Positions 1 through 8,904 of a DNA stretch of 64,000 nt are shown one piece after another (the first letter of the stretch is position 1; each line of letters starts with the position of its first letter). The notes below the pieces were generated by a model, which did not search any database, was not told the DNA's origin, and saw nothing but the letters and a program-made list of their open reading frames with translations. The position numbers were made by a program, and so were the translations under genes. This stretch comes from Hydrogenophilales bacterium. Its GTDB lineage: Bacteria > Pseudomonadota > Gammaproteobacteria > Burkholderiales > Thiobacillaceae. The stretch is from positions 558,001 to 622,000 of the forward strand of contig JADJCP010000001.1 in the NCBI GenBank assembly GCA_016703155.1, read 5' to 3'.

Positions 1-15
1 ATCCTGCCCGCCGGC

Positions 16-1197
16 GTGTCTCCCGAGGCGCGGCCACTGCTCATCGGCCGCGCCCTGCGCGCGCTGACCGACGGCTACATCGCCGTGCTGTTGCCGGCCT
101 ATCTGCTGGCCCTGGGCCTGGGCACCCTGGAGGTCGGCCTGATCAGCACCGCGACCCTGCTCGGTTCGGCGCTGGCCACGATGGCCGTGGGCGCCTGGGG
201 GCACCGTTTCCCGCGTCGCCGTCTGCTGCTCGCGGCGGCCCTGCTCATGGCCGCCACCGGCCTTGGCTTCGCCGGGTTCTCCGGCTTCTGGCCGCTGCTG
301 CTGGTCGCCTTCGTCGGCACCCTGAACCCCAGTTCCGGCGACGTCAGCGTCTTCCTGCCCCTGGAGCATGCCCGCCTTGCCGAGGCCGCGCAAGGCGACG
401 CCCGCACCGTGCTGTTCGCGCGCTATAGCGTCATCGGCGCGGTCTGCGCCGCTGTAGGCGCACTGGCGGCGGCGATCCCGGATGTCCTGGCGGCGACCGG
501 CCTGGATCGCCTGACCGCCCTGCGTCTGATGTTCGTCGGCCATGCCCTGGTCGGCCTGGTCGTCTGGCGCCTCTACCTGAAGCTGCCTGAACCCGCGCCG
601 CGCGAAGCCTCGGACAAGCCGGCGCCGCTCGGCCCGTCGCGCGGCATCGTCCTGCGTCTGGCGGCCTTGTTCTCCGTGGATGCCTTCGCCGGCGGTCTGG
701 TGGTGCATTCCCTGCTGGCGCTGTGGCTGTTCCAACGCCATGGCCTGTCGCTGGCCGCCGCCGGCCACTTCTTTTTCTGGGCCGGGCTCCTGACCGCCGC
801 CTCGCAGCTGGCCGCCCCCTGGGTAGCCAAGCGCATCGGCCTGCTCAATACCATGGTGTTCACGCACATCCCGGCGAATGTCTGCCTGATCCTCGCCGCC
901 CTGGCGCCGAACCTGGCCATGGCGCTGGGCCTGCTGCTGCTGCGCAGCCTGCTGTCGCAGATGGACGTGCCGACCCGCTCGGCCTACGTCATGGCCGTGG
1001 TCACCCCGCCGGAGCGCGCGGCGGCGGCCAGTTTCACCGCCGTGCCGCGCAGCCTGGCGGCGGCGCTCAGTCCATCGCTGGGCGGTGCCCTGTTCGCCGC
1101 CGGCTGGCTGGCCGCGCCCCTGGTCGCCTGCGGCCTGCTGAAGATCGGCTACGATCTCGCACTCTGGCGCGCCTTCCGGAAACGGCCGATTGCATAG
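16..1197 (+). CDS. MFS transporter, 5' end possibly outside the window
   Basis: An inner-membrane transporter of the major facilitator superfamily; the substrate cannot be told. The 393 residues form about twelve hydrophobic segments in two halves, with the usual charged loop after the second segment (around GHRFPRRR, residues 61-68) and a hydrophilic central loop near residues 190-205. The GTG at 16 has no visible ribosome binding site and the frame stays open to base 1, so the true start may lie upstream. Nothing in the immediate downstream neighbourhood suggests a role. Confidence 0.8.
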   Translation: MSPEARPLLIGRALRALTDGYIAVLLPAYLLALGLGTLEVGLISTATLLGSALATMAVGAWGHRFPRRRLLLAAALLMAATGLGFAGFSGFWPLLLVAFVGTLNPSSGDVSVFLPLEHARLAEAAQGDARTVLFARYSVIGAVCAAVGALAAAIPDVLAATGLDRLTALRLMFVGHALVGLVVWRLYLKLPEPAPREASDKPAPLGPSRGIVLRLAALFSVDAFAGGLVVHSLLALWLFQRHGLSLAAAGHFFFWAGLLTAASQLAAPWVAKRIGLLNTMVFTHIPANVCLILAALAPNLAMALGLLLLRSLLSQMDVPTRSAYVMAVVTPPERAAAASFTAVPRSLAAALSPSLGGALFAAGWLAAPLVACGLLKIGYDLALWRAFRKRPIA

Positions 1198-1431
1198 CGC
1201 GGGGCCGCGATTGTGAAGGCCGCCGGGCTAATATGGGAATACAATAAAATCACATAAGCCAATAACTCTGGAGGGATGCATGATCATCCAGCAAGAACGC
1301 TTGAGCCTCTGCCTTGTGCCGGGTGACATGGCCGTATGGCCGGCACCACCCAGGCCCAAGATGTGACTCGAAGTTTGGCGCCCTGCACCCCGATCGGCAC
1401 CCCCCGACGATAACGAGCCACCGCCAGTAGC

Positions 1432-4400
1432 GTGACCGAGGCCTTGCGCATCCTCATACTGGAAGACGACCCCGTCGACGCGGAGTTTATCGAGCGCGCC
1501 CTGCGCAAAGGCGGTCTGATCTTCGAGTCCCGGCGAGTAGATAGCGAAGTCGATTTCCGCGCCGCCCTGGATCGATTCCAACCCTGTCTGATCCTGGCCG
1601 ACTACCGCCTGCCGGCTTTCGACGGCATCCAGGCGCTGAAGATCACCCGCGAGTACGCTCCCGACCTGCCGTTCATCTTCGTCACCGGGGCGATGGGCGA
1701 GGAAACCGCGGTCGAGATGATGCAAATGGGGGCGGACGACTACATCCTGAAGGACCGCCTGTCGCGGCTGCCGTTCGTCATCAAACATACGCTGAACCGC
1801 CGTCGGGAGAAATTAGCCTATGCCGAGTCCGTCGCCAAAGCGGCCCTGCTGACAAAACTCCTCCTGGATTCCAACCAGCCTTTTGCGCAAGGGTTCCTCG
1901 ACGGGCGTGTCGGGTTGCATAACCTGGCGGCACTTGAACTTGGGGGCTACACGGAGGCGGAACTCACCCGGCTGAACTGGCTCACCGAGTTGACCCCGCC
2001 CGAATGGCAGGAAACCGATCGCCTCAAGCTGGAGGAACTGCTCCGCACCGGACAGCCCGTGGTCTATGAAAAGGAGTTCTTCCGCAAGGATGGCACCCGG
2101 CTTCCCGCCGAAGTGCGGGTGCACCTGATGCGCAAACCCGCCGGCGAACCGGATTATTTCTACGCTTTCATCAACGACATCAGCCAACGCCGGCACGACA
2201 TGGCCGCGCTGGCACTCCAGGCCCAGCGGGCCGAGGCGCTGCTGGAACTGCCCCGCGCCGCCGACCGCATGGACGAGGTCGAGTTCATGCAATTTGGCCA
2301 GGAATTGGCGGAAAAGCTCACCGACAGCCAGATCGCCTTCATCCATTTCGTCAACGACGATCAGGAGACCATCGAACTGGTCACCTGGTCGAAACGTACC
2401 CTCGAGCATTACTGCACGGCCGCCTACAACAGCCACTACCCGATCAGCGAGGCAGGCATCTGGGCCGATGCCCTGCGCCAAGGCAAGGCGGTGCTTTACA
2501 ACGACTATGCCAACGCGCCCGACAAACACGGACTGCCGGAAGGCCACGCGCCGTTGACGCGCCTGATCAGCGTACCGGTGATCGAAGGCGGCCGGGTGCG
2601 CATGATGGCTGGAGTGGGTAACCGCGCCAGCCCCTATTCCGAAGTCGATGTCGAAAGCGTGCAGCTGATCGCCAACGAGATCTGGCGCATCGTCCAGCAT
2701 CGGCGCAACCAGAACAAGCTCGCCCGGTTCAGCCAGGTCATCGAAAACTCCGCCAACGAGGTCTACCTGTTCGATAGCCAGACCCTGCGTTTTCTCGATG
2801 CCAATCGGGGCGCCCTCGCCAACACCGGTTACAGCCTGGACGAATTGCACGGCCTCACCCCGGTCGACATCAAACCGGAATTCGACAAACCCACCTTCCT
2901 GCGCATGCTCGAACCTTTACTGGCCGGCGCACAGAGCACCCTGCGTTTCACCGCAAGCCATCGACGCAAGGATGGCTCGGTTTACCCGGTCGAAGTCTCG
3001 GCCGAACTGACCCACGATACGCCACCGATCGTCATGGCGATCGTACTCGACATCACCGAACGCAAGGCGTTCGAGGCCAAGCTGGAAATAAGCCGGGAGC
3101 AGTTGGAGCTGGCCCTGGAAGGTTCCAACCTCGGCACCTGGGACTGGCGTGTCGACACCGGCGCCACGATGTTCAACGCGCGCTGGGCGGAAATGCTGGG
3201 CTACCGCCTGAGCGAACTTCAGCCGGTGAGCATCGACACCTGGTTCAAGCTGAGTCATCCGGACGACCTCAAGATCGCCCAGCAAGCCCTGGATCGTCAT
3301 TTCCGCGGAGAAACGCCGTACTACGAAAGCGAAGCCCGCCTGCGCCACAAAGACGGCCATTGGGTCTGGGTGCTCGACCGGGGCAAGGTGGTGGAATGGG
3401 GCGCCGATGGCGAGCCGATACGCATGGCGGGCACCCATCTGGACATCACCGAGCGGAAACGCACGGCGGATGAACTGGCCCTGCACCAGCAGCACCTGGA
3501 AGATCTGGTCGAAATACGCACCCACGAGTTGCTTGCGGCCCAGCGGAAAGCCGAGGATCTGGCCCGGGTGAAGAGCGAATTCCTGGCCAACATGAGCCAC
3601 GAGATACGCACCCCGCTCAATGCCGTGTTGGGCTTTGCCCAGATTGGCCAGCGCGACAGCCAGGGCCGCAAGGCCCAGCAGACCTTCAGCCGCATCCTCG
3701 ATTCCGGCCAGTTGCTGCTGGGCATCGTCAACGACATCCTCGACTTCTCCAAGATGGAGGCGGGCAAACTGGTCGCCGAAGAAGGCACGGTCGATCTGCG
3801 CGAACTGATCGACCGCTGCGCCGATCAGGTACGCGACCGGGCCCAGGACAAGGGCCTGACGTTCCGCATCGGCACCGCCGCCGATCTGCCGGCAACTTGC
3901 TGGGGCGACAGCCTGCGTTTGACCCAGGTGTTGAGCAATCTCCTCTCCAATGCCGTCAAATTCACCGAACAGGGCGCGGTCACATTGGCGGCGGCACGGG
4001 AAGGCGACGAGCTGGTGTTCCGGATCAGCGACACCGGCATCGGCATGAGCGAGGAACAGCGGTCCCGGCTGTTCACCGCCTTCGAACAGGCCGACAGCTC
4101 GACCACCCGCAAATTCGGCGGCACCGGGCTGGGCCTGGCCATCACCCGGCGCCTGCTCGACCTGATGGGCGGTCGCGTCAGGGTACACAGCGAACCCGGC
4201 CAGGGCAGCACCTTCGAAGTGCGCCTGCCGCTGCTGGATGGGGCCGGCCGGTTGTCCGATCAACCCCCGCGCGCCACCAAGGCAATTCACAAGGAAACCG
4301 CCGGCAACAGGCTGCAAGGCCTTGCCATCCTGGTGGCGGAAGACAACGAAGTGAACCGCCTGGTACTGGAAGAGATGCTTGCTGGCGAAGGCTGCAGGCT

Positions 4401-5349
4401 GGAACAGGTGGAAAACGGCCAGCTGGCCGTCGAGCGGGTCGGCCGAATGGCCGAGCATCCCTACGACCTGGTCCTGATGGATGTCCAGATGCCGGTCATG
4501 GATGGTTACGACGCCACCCGCCGCCTGCGCGAAATCGCCCCCGGCCTGCCGGTCATCGGGCTCACCGCGCACGCCCTGGCCGAGGAACGGGAAAAGTGTC
4601 TGGCCGCCGGCATGGTCGAGCATGTCGTCAAGCCGATCGAGCTGAATACCCTGCTGGCGGCCATCCGGCGGCAGGTAAAAACCACCTTGCCAGCGGCGCC
4701 GGACAAGCCGGAAGCCGACACACCCGCGGCTGTCCAGGCTGGAATAGCGGTACCCGCCGCCCTCGGCACGTTGGCTGACTGGACCGGGCTGGAAAATCAG
4801 TATGCCGGCCAGCGCGACTTCCTGCTGAAATTGCTCGCCACGGTACAGCAGACGCATACCGATCAGCCGACCCGCTTGCGGCGACTGGCCGAGGCCAGGG
4901 ATTACCCGCAACTGGCTTTCATCGCCCACGGTCTGAAGGGCATGGCCGGCAACGTGCTGCCCGTCCACCTGCGCGAACTGGCCGCCCGGACCGACGCGTC
5001 GGCGCGCCTGGGCCAGGAGGCGGCCCTCGACCATGCCCGGTGCCTGGCGGAAGGCTTGCATAACTGGCTCGACGAGATCGCCCTGTACCTCGCTGTCAAC
5101 GCCCCGGCCAGCACCGAGGCGGTTGGCGAGCCGGTGTCGCGGCCAGAGATTATCGCGGCGTTGGACCGTCTGGAGGCCCTGCTGAGCACCAACGACACCC
5201 GTGCGGCCACGGTTTTCGCCCAGACGCGGAGCCTGCTCAGGCATGCCCTGGGCGATAAGATCGAGGGACTCGGGCGGCAGCTCGACCTGTTCGATTTCGA
5301 AGCGGCGCTGGACACCCTGCGCCAGCTGCGTGACGGGGTACCGATATGA
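1432..5349 (+). CDS. hybrid sensor histidine kinase REC-PAS-GAF-PAS-PAS-HisKA-HATPase-REC-Hpt
   Basis: A cytosolic hybrid kinase of 1305 residues with no membrane segment. An N-terminal receiver (phospho-acceptor Asp57 in ILADYRLP) is followed by PAS, GAF and two more PAS domains to about residue 680. The kinase core carries the phosphorylatable His723 in NMSHEIRTPLNAV, then the ATPase N and G boxes. A second receiver (Asp1017 in LMDVQMPVMDG) and a C-terminal Hpt domain (His1166 in IAHGLKG) complete an internal His-Asp-His relay. The GTG start is forced by an in-frame stop at 1411-1413. The Hpt is the likely exit to the response regulators downstream, but the stimulus is unknown. Confidence 0.93.
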   Translation: MTEALRILILEDDPVDAEFIERALRKGGLIFESRRVDSEVDFRAALDRFQPCLILADYRLPAFDGIQALKITREYAPDLPFIFVTGAMGEETAVEMMQMGADDYILKDRLSRLPFVIKHTLNRRREKLAYAESVAKAALLTKLLLDSNQPFAQGFLDGRVGLHNLAALELGGYTEAELTRLNWLTELTPPEWQETDRLKLEELLRTGQPVVYEKEFFRKDGTRLPAEVRVHLMRKPAGEPDYFYAFINDISQRRHDMAALALQAQRAEALLELPRAADRMDEVEFMQFGQELAEKLTDSQIAFIHFVNDDQETIELVTWSKRTLEHYCTAAYNSHYPISEAGIWADALRQGKAVLYNDYANAPDKHGLPEGHAPLTRLISVPVIEGGRVRMMAGVGNRASPYSEVDVESVQLIANEIWRIVQHRRNQNKLARFSQVIENSANEVYLFDSQTLRFLDANRGALANTGYSLDELHGLTPVDIKPEFDKPTFLRMLEPLLAGAQSTLRFTASHRRKDGSVYPVEVSAELTHDTPPIVMAIVLDITERKAFEAKLEISREQLELALEGSNLGTWDWRVDTGATMFNARWAEMLGYRLSELQPVSIDTWFKLSHPDDLKIAQQALDRHFRGETPYYESEARLRHKDGHWVWVLDRGKVVEWGADGEPIRMAGTHLDITERKRTADELALHQQHLEDLVEIRTHELLAAQRKAEDLARVKSEFLANMSHEIRTPLNAVLGFAQIGQRDSQGRKAQQTFSRILDSGQLLLGIVNDILDFSKMEAGKLVAEEGTVDLRELIDRCADQVRDRAQDKGLTFRIGTAADLPATCWGDSLRLTQVLSNLLSNAVKFTEQGAVTLAAAREGDELVFRISDTGIGMSEEQRSRLFTAFEQADSSTTRKFGGTGLGLAITRRLLDLMGGRVRVHSEPGQGSTFEVRLPLLDGAGRLSDQPPRATKAIHKETAGNRLQGLAILVAEDNEVNRLVLEEMLAGEGCRLEQVENGQLAVERVGRMAEHPYDLVLMDVQMPVMDGYDATRRLREIAPGLPVIGLTAHALAEEREKCLAAGMVEHVVKPIELNTLLAAIRRQVKTTLPAAPDKPEADTPAAVQAGIAVPAALGTLADWTGLENQYAGQRDFLLKLLATVQQTHTDQPTRLRRLAEARDYPQLAFIAHGLKGMAGNVLPVHLRELAARTDASARLGQEAALDHARCLAEGLHNWLDEIALYLAVNAPASTEAVGEPVSRPEIIAALDRLEALLSTNDTRAATVFAQTRSLLRHALGDKIEGLGRQLDLFDFEAALDTLRQLRDGVPI

Positions 5350-5458
5350 CATGGATGGACTGGAAAGCCGTTCGGCATCGACGGCCAGTCGACCGGCTCG
5401 CCCACGGGGCGAAGACGTCGACCAAGATGAAGTACAGAAGGCCTGATGCGGGCTGGCC

Positions 5459-8400
5459 ATGAATCGGCCCGAAGAAAACGAGGCAAGCAATGAGCGAAAC
5501 CAGGACTCCGGCATGTTGCTCGGCCAGCCGGTCAGCACCATGACGAACGAAGCGCCGGCGATCACCCGGCGTACCCCACCCATGCCACCCTGGCTGTTCG
5601 CGCTGCTGGCGATGCTGCTGGTGCTGGCAACCGAGCTGGTCATCGAACACTTCGCTTGGCGCAGCGCCGTGAACGACGAGAAGAGCAGCGTCCATGAACG
5701 CCTGTTCACGGTACGGGCGCGCCTGGAGGGCGTCATCAACGCCAATCTGCTCCTGGTGCATGGCCTGACGGCGGTAATTTCCGCCCAGCCGGACATCGAC
5801 CAGCACGGCTTCACCCGTATCGCGCGCGGCCTGGTGGACGAGCGCCATGCCCTGCGCAACATCGCCGGGGCACCCGGCATGGTGGTCTCGCTGATGTACC
5901 CCATGGCCGGCAACGAGGCGGCGCTCGGCATGAATTACCTCAATGATCCGAGCCAGGGGGCCGCCGCCCGCCGAGTGATGGAGACCGGTCGCGCCGTCGT
6001 GGCCGGCCCGCTGACCTTGCGCCAGGGCGGCGTCGGCATCGTCGCACGGGAACCGGTGTACGTGCCGGCGTCGACGCCGGGCGAACGACCACGTTTCTGG
6101 GGTCTGGTTTCCGCCGTGATCGACGCCGATCAGCTCTACCGCCTCGCCGAACTGAAAGCGGCCGAGCCGAAATTGCGCCTGGCGATCCGCGGCACCGACG
6201 GGACCGGTGCAAAAGGCCCGGTCTTTTATGGCGACCCCGCCGTGTTCGAGCAGACACCGATCACCAAGGAGGTCAGCCTGCCCGGGGGCAGCTGGCAGTT
6301 GGCGGCAATCCCGGCCGCCGGCTGGGGCAAGGCCGCCGATGCCTTATGGCTGATTCGTCTCCTCGGTCTCCTGGCCGGCCTGGCGGCTGGAGCGATGGCC
6401 TGGCGGCTGGCGCTGGGCACCCGCGCCTTGAGCAAGACGGTGGCACGGCTACGTACCCTGCTCGGCACCATTCCCGATCTGGTCTGGATGAAAGACCCGG
6501 AGGGTGTCTACCTCAGCTGCAATCCGCGTTTCGAGGCATTTTTCGGCGCCGCTGAAGCGGCTATCGTTGGCAAGACCGACCACGCTTTCGTGCCGGCCGA
6601 ACTGGCCGATTTTTTCCGCGAGAAGGACAAGGCCGCCATCCTCGCCGCTGGCCCCAGCATCAATGAAGAATGGGTGACTTTCGCCAGCGACGGACACCGC
6701 GAATTGCTGGAAACCATCAAGACACCGGTGTTCGACCAGACTGGAAAATTACTGGGCGTATTGGGCATCGCCCGCGACATCACCGAGCGCAAGCAATCGG
6801 CGGAACGCATCAACGGCTTGATCCGGGTTTATGCCGTGTTGAGCGGTATCAACGAGGCCATCGTGCGCCAGCGCGACCGCGACAGCCTGTTCCGGGAGTC
6901 CTGCCGCATCGCCGTCGAAGTCGGTGGCTTTCGCATGGCCTGGCTGGGCATGGCCGACACGGGCACCGGCGAAGTGCGGCCCCAGGCCCACGCCGGCGTG
7001 GTGGACGGTTACCTGGACCGGCTGCATATCTCGCTGGGCGACGACGAGCACGGACGCGGCCCCACTGGAACAGCCCTGCGCCAGGGCCACCATGTGGTCT
7101 GCAACGACATCGCCGGCGATCCGCGCATGGCGCCCTGGCGCGAGGCGGCCCTGGCGCTCGGCTATCGCGCCTCAGCCGCGCTGCCGATCAAGGTCGGCGG
7201 CCAGGTGCGCGGCACCTTCAACCTGTATGCCGAGCGACCGGATTTCTTCGACGACGCCGAATTGCATCTGCTCGACGAATTGGCCCTCGACATCAGCTTC
7301 GCCCTCGACTACATGGAAACCGAAGCGCAGGCCCGCCAGGCCGAAGAGGCATTGCGCGAGCAGGAGGCCTTTTTCCGCCTGATCGCCGAGAACATGGGCG
7401 ACATGGTGGCGGTGCTCGACCTGAACGGCCGCCGCCTCTACAACAGCCCCTCCTACCGGGCCCTGTTCGGCGATCCGGACGCGCTGAAGGGCACCGACTC
7501 CTTCGCCGAGATCCATCCGGACGACCGCGATCTGGTGCGCCAAGTGTTCCTGCGGACGGTTGAAACCAGCGTCGGGGAGCGGGTCAATTTCCGTTTCGTG
7601 CTGGCCACTGGTGACGTGCGCGAGATGGAGTCGCAGGGCGGCGTCATTCGCGGCCCCGCTGGCACGGTGGAACGGGTGGTGGTGGTGTCGCGCGACATCA
7701 CCGAGCGAAAACACATGGAAGACGAAATCCGCCAGCTCAACGCGGAACTGGAAGAACGCGTGCGGCAACGCACCGCCGAACTGGCCGCCGTCAACAAGGA
7801 GCTGGAGACCTTCACCTATTCCGTTTCGCACGACCTCAAGGCACCCCTGCGCGGCATCGACGGCTACAGCCGCCTCTTGCTGGAAGATCACCTCGGACAA
7901 CTGGACGAGGAAGGCAAGCTGTTCCTCGGCAATGTCCGCCATGGCGTCGACCAGATGAACCAACTGATCGAAGATCTGCTGGCCTATTCCCGTATGGAAC
8001 GGCGCGACCTGCGCGGCATGACGCTGGACCTGACCCGGCAGATTGGCGGCATTCTGGCCGAACGCCAGGAGGAACTGGAGGCCGCCGGGATCGTGGTCAG
8101 GACGGATCTGAGCGCCGACACCGCGCGGGCCGACCCGGACGGCCTGCACATGGTGCTGCGCAACCTGCTCGACAATGCCATCAAGTTCAGCCGGCGCAGT
8201 CAGCCCCCGGCGATCGAAATCCGCACCTCCGCCACGCCGGAATCGACTATTCTCAGTATCAAAGACAATGGCATCGGCTTCGACATGCAGTTTCAGGAAC
8301 GCATTTTCGAGATCTTCCAGCGCTTGCAGCGGGCCGAGGAGTACCCCGGCACCGGTGTCGGTCTCGCCATCGTGCGCAAGGCCATGCAGCGAATGGGCGG

Positions 8401-8464
8401 CCGGGTCTGGGCCGAAAGTAGTCCGGGCCAGGGTGCCACTTTCTATCTGGAGCTTCCGAAATGA
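5459..8464 (+). CDS. membrane histidine kinase CHASE-PAS-GAF-PAS-HisKA-HATPase
   Basis: A 1001-residue sensor kinase. A membrane segment at about residues 42-61 precedes a periplasmic CHASE-type sensor region (about 80-270) and a second segment near 296-319. Cytoplasmic PAS, GAF and PAS domains follow, then a bacteriophytochrome-like kinase core with His791 in TYSVSHDLKAPLRGI and an HATPase with NLLDNAIKFS and TGVGLAI. There is no receiver of its own. Its stop overlaps the start of the next response regulator by 4 nt (ATGA), which makes that protein the natural partner. The 109-nt gap to the preceding hybrid kinase suggests one operon. Confidence 0.92.
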   Translation: MNRPEENEASNERNQDSGMLLGQPVSTMTNEAPAITRRTPPMPPWLFALLAMLLVLATELVIEHFAWRSAVNDEKSSVHERLFTVRARLEGVINANLLLVHGLTAVISAQPDIDQHGFTRIARGLVDERHALRNIAGAPGMVVSLMYPMAGNEAALGMNYLNDPSQGAAARRVMETGRAVVAGPLTLRQGGVGIVAREPVYVPASTPGERPRFWGLVSAVIDADQLYRLAELKAAEPKLRLAIRGTDGTGAKGPVFYGDPAVFEQTPITKEVSLPGGSWQLAAIPAAGWGKAADALWLIRLLGLLAGLAAGAMAWRLALGTRALSKTVARLRTLLGTIPDLVWMKDPEGVYLSCNPRFEAFFGAAEAAIVGKTDHAFVPAELADFFREKDKAAILAAGPSINEEWVTFASDGHRELLETIKTPVFDQTGKLLGVLGIARDITERKQSAERINGLIRVYAVLSGINEAIVRQRDRDSLFRESCRIAVEVGGFRMAWLGMADTGTGEVRPQAHAGVVDGYLDRLHISLGDDEHGRGPTGTALRQGHHVVCNDIAGDPRMAPWREAALALGYRASAALPIKVGGQVRGTFNLYAERPDFFDDAELHLLDELALDISFALDYMETEAQARQAEEALREQEAFFRLIAENMGDMVAVLDLNGRRLYNSPSYRALFGDPDALKGTDSFAEIHPDDRDLVRQVFLRTVETSVGERVNFRFVLATGDVREMESQGGVIRGPAGTVERVVVVSRDITERKHMEDEIRQLNAELEERVRQRTAELAAVNKELETFTYSVSHDLKAPLRGIDGYSRLLLEDHLGQLDEEGKLFLGNVRHGVDQMNQLIEDLLAYSRMERRDLRGMTLDLTRQIGGILAERQEELEAAGIVVRTDLSADTARADPDGLHMVLRNLLDNAIKFSRRSQPPAIEIRTSATPESTILSIKDNGIGFDMQFQERIFEIFQRLQRAEEYPGTGVGLAIVRKAMQRMGGRVWAESSPGQGATFYLELPK

Positions 8465-8892
8465 TCCAAGATCCGAGCACGCGCCCCATCCTGCTGGTCG
8501 AAGACAACCCGATCGATGTCGACCTGACCCTGCGTGCCTTCGCCCGGCGCAAGCTGTTCAACCCCATCCAGGTGGCGCGGGACGGCCAGGAGGCGCTGGA
8601 GTGGCTACCGAAATGGGAGGCCGGCGAGCCATTGCCGCTGGTGATCCTGCTCGATCTGAAACTGCCCAGGGTGGATGGCCTGGAGGTGTTGCGCCGGTTG
8701 CGCGAGCACCCCATCGGCAGGGATTTGCCGGTGGTGGTGCTGACCTCCTCCAGCGAGGACAAGGATGTCGAAACGGCCTATCGCTATCACGCCAATTCCT
8801 ACATCGTGAAACCGGTCAATTTCGAGAAGTTCATGGATGTCGCCGCACAAATCGAACTGTACTGGTGCCTGCTCAACCATCCACCACGGTAA
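8461..8892 (+). CDS. single-domain response regulator, Rcp1/CheY-like
   Basis: 143 residues forming only a receiver domain: acidic pocket LVEDNPIDVD, phospho-acceptor Asp65 in LLDLKLPRVDG, the switch Thr/Ser in VVLTSSSEDKDV and the Lys of YIVKPVNFEKF. The length, the long alpha-4 region and the translational coupling to a phytochrome-like kinase core match the Rcp1 group that partners such kinases. With no output domain it probably passes phosphate on or acts by protein contact. The next gene, with two receivers and c-di-GMP domains, starts 12 nt after its stop. Confidence 0.93.
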   Translation: MIQDPSTRPILLVEDNPIDVDLTLRAFARRKLFNPIQVARDGQEALEWLPKWEAGEPLPLVILLDLKLPRVDGLEVLRRLREHPIGRDLPVVVLTSSSEDKDVETAYRYHANSYIVKPVNFEKFMDVAAQIELYWCLLNHPPR

Positions 8893-8904
8893 CCAGGCCC
8901 AGCC

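Noticed and set aside
1277..1327. A 16-codon frame after GGAGGG upstream of the hybrid kinase
   Set aside because: Good ribosome binding site but too short, no homology or leader-peptide features.
2917..5931. A 1004-codon open frame on the minus strand
   Set aside because: Antisense to the hybrid histidine kinase, no family features, no ribosome binding site.
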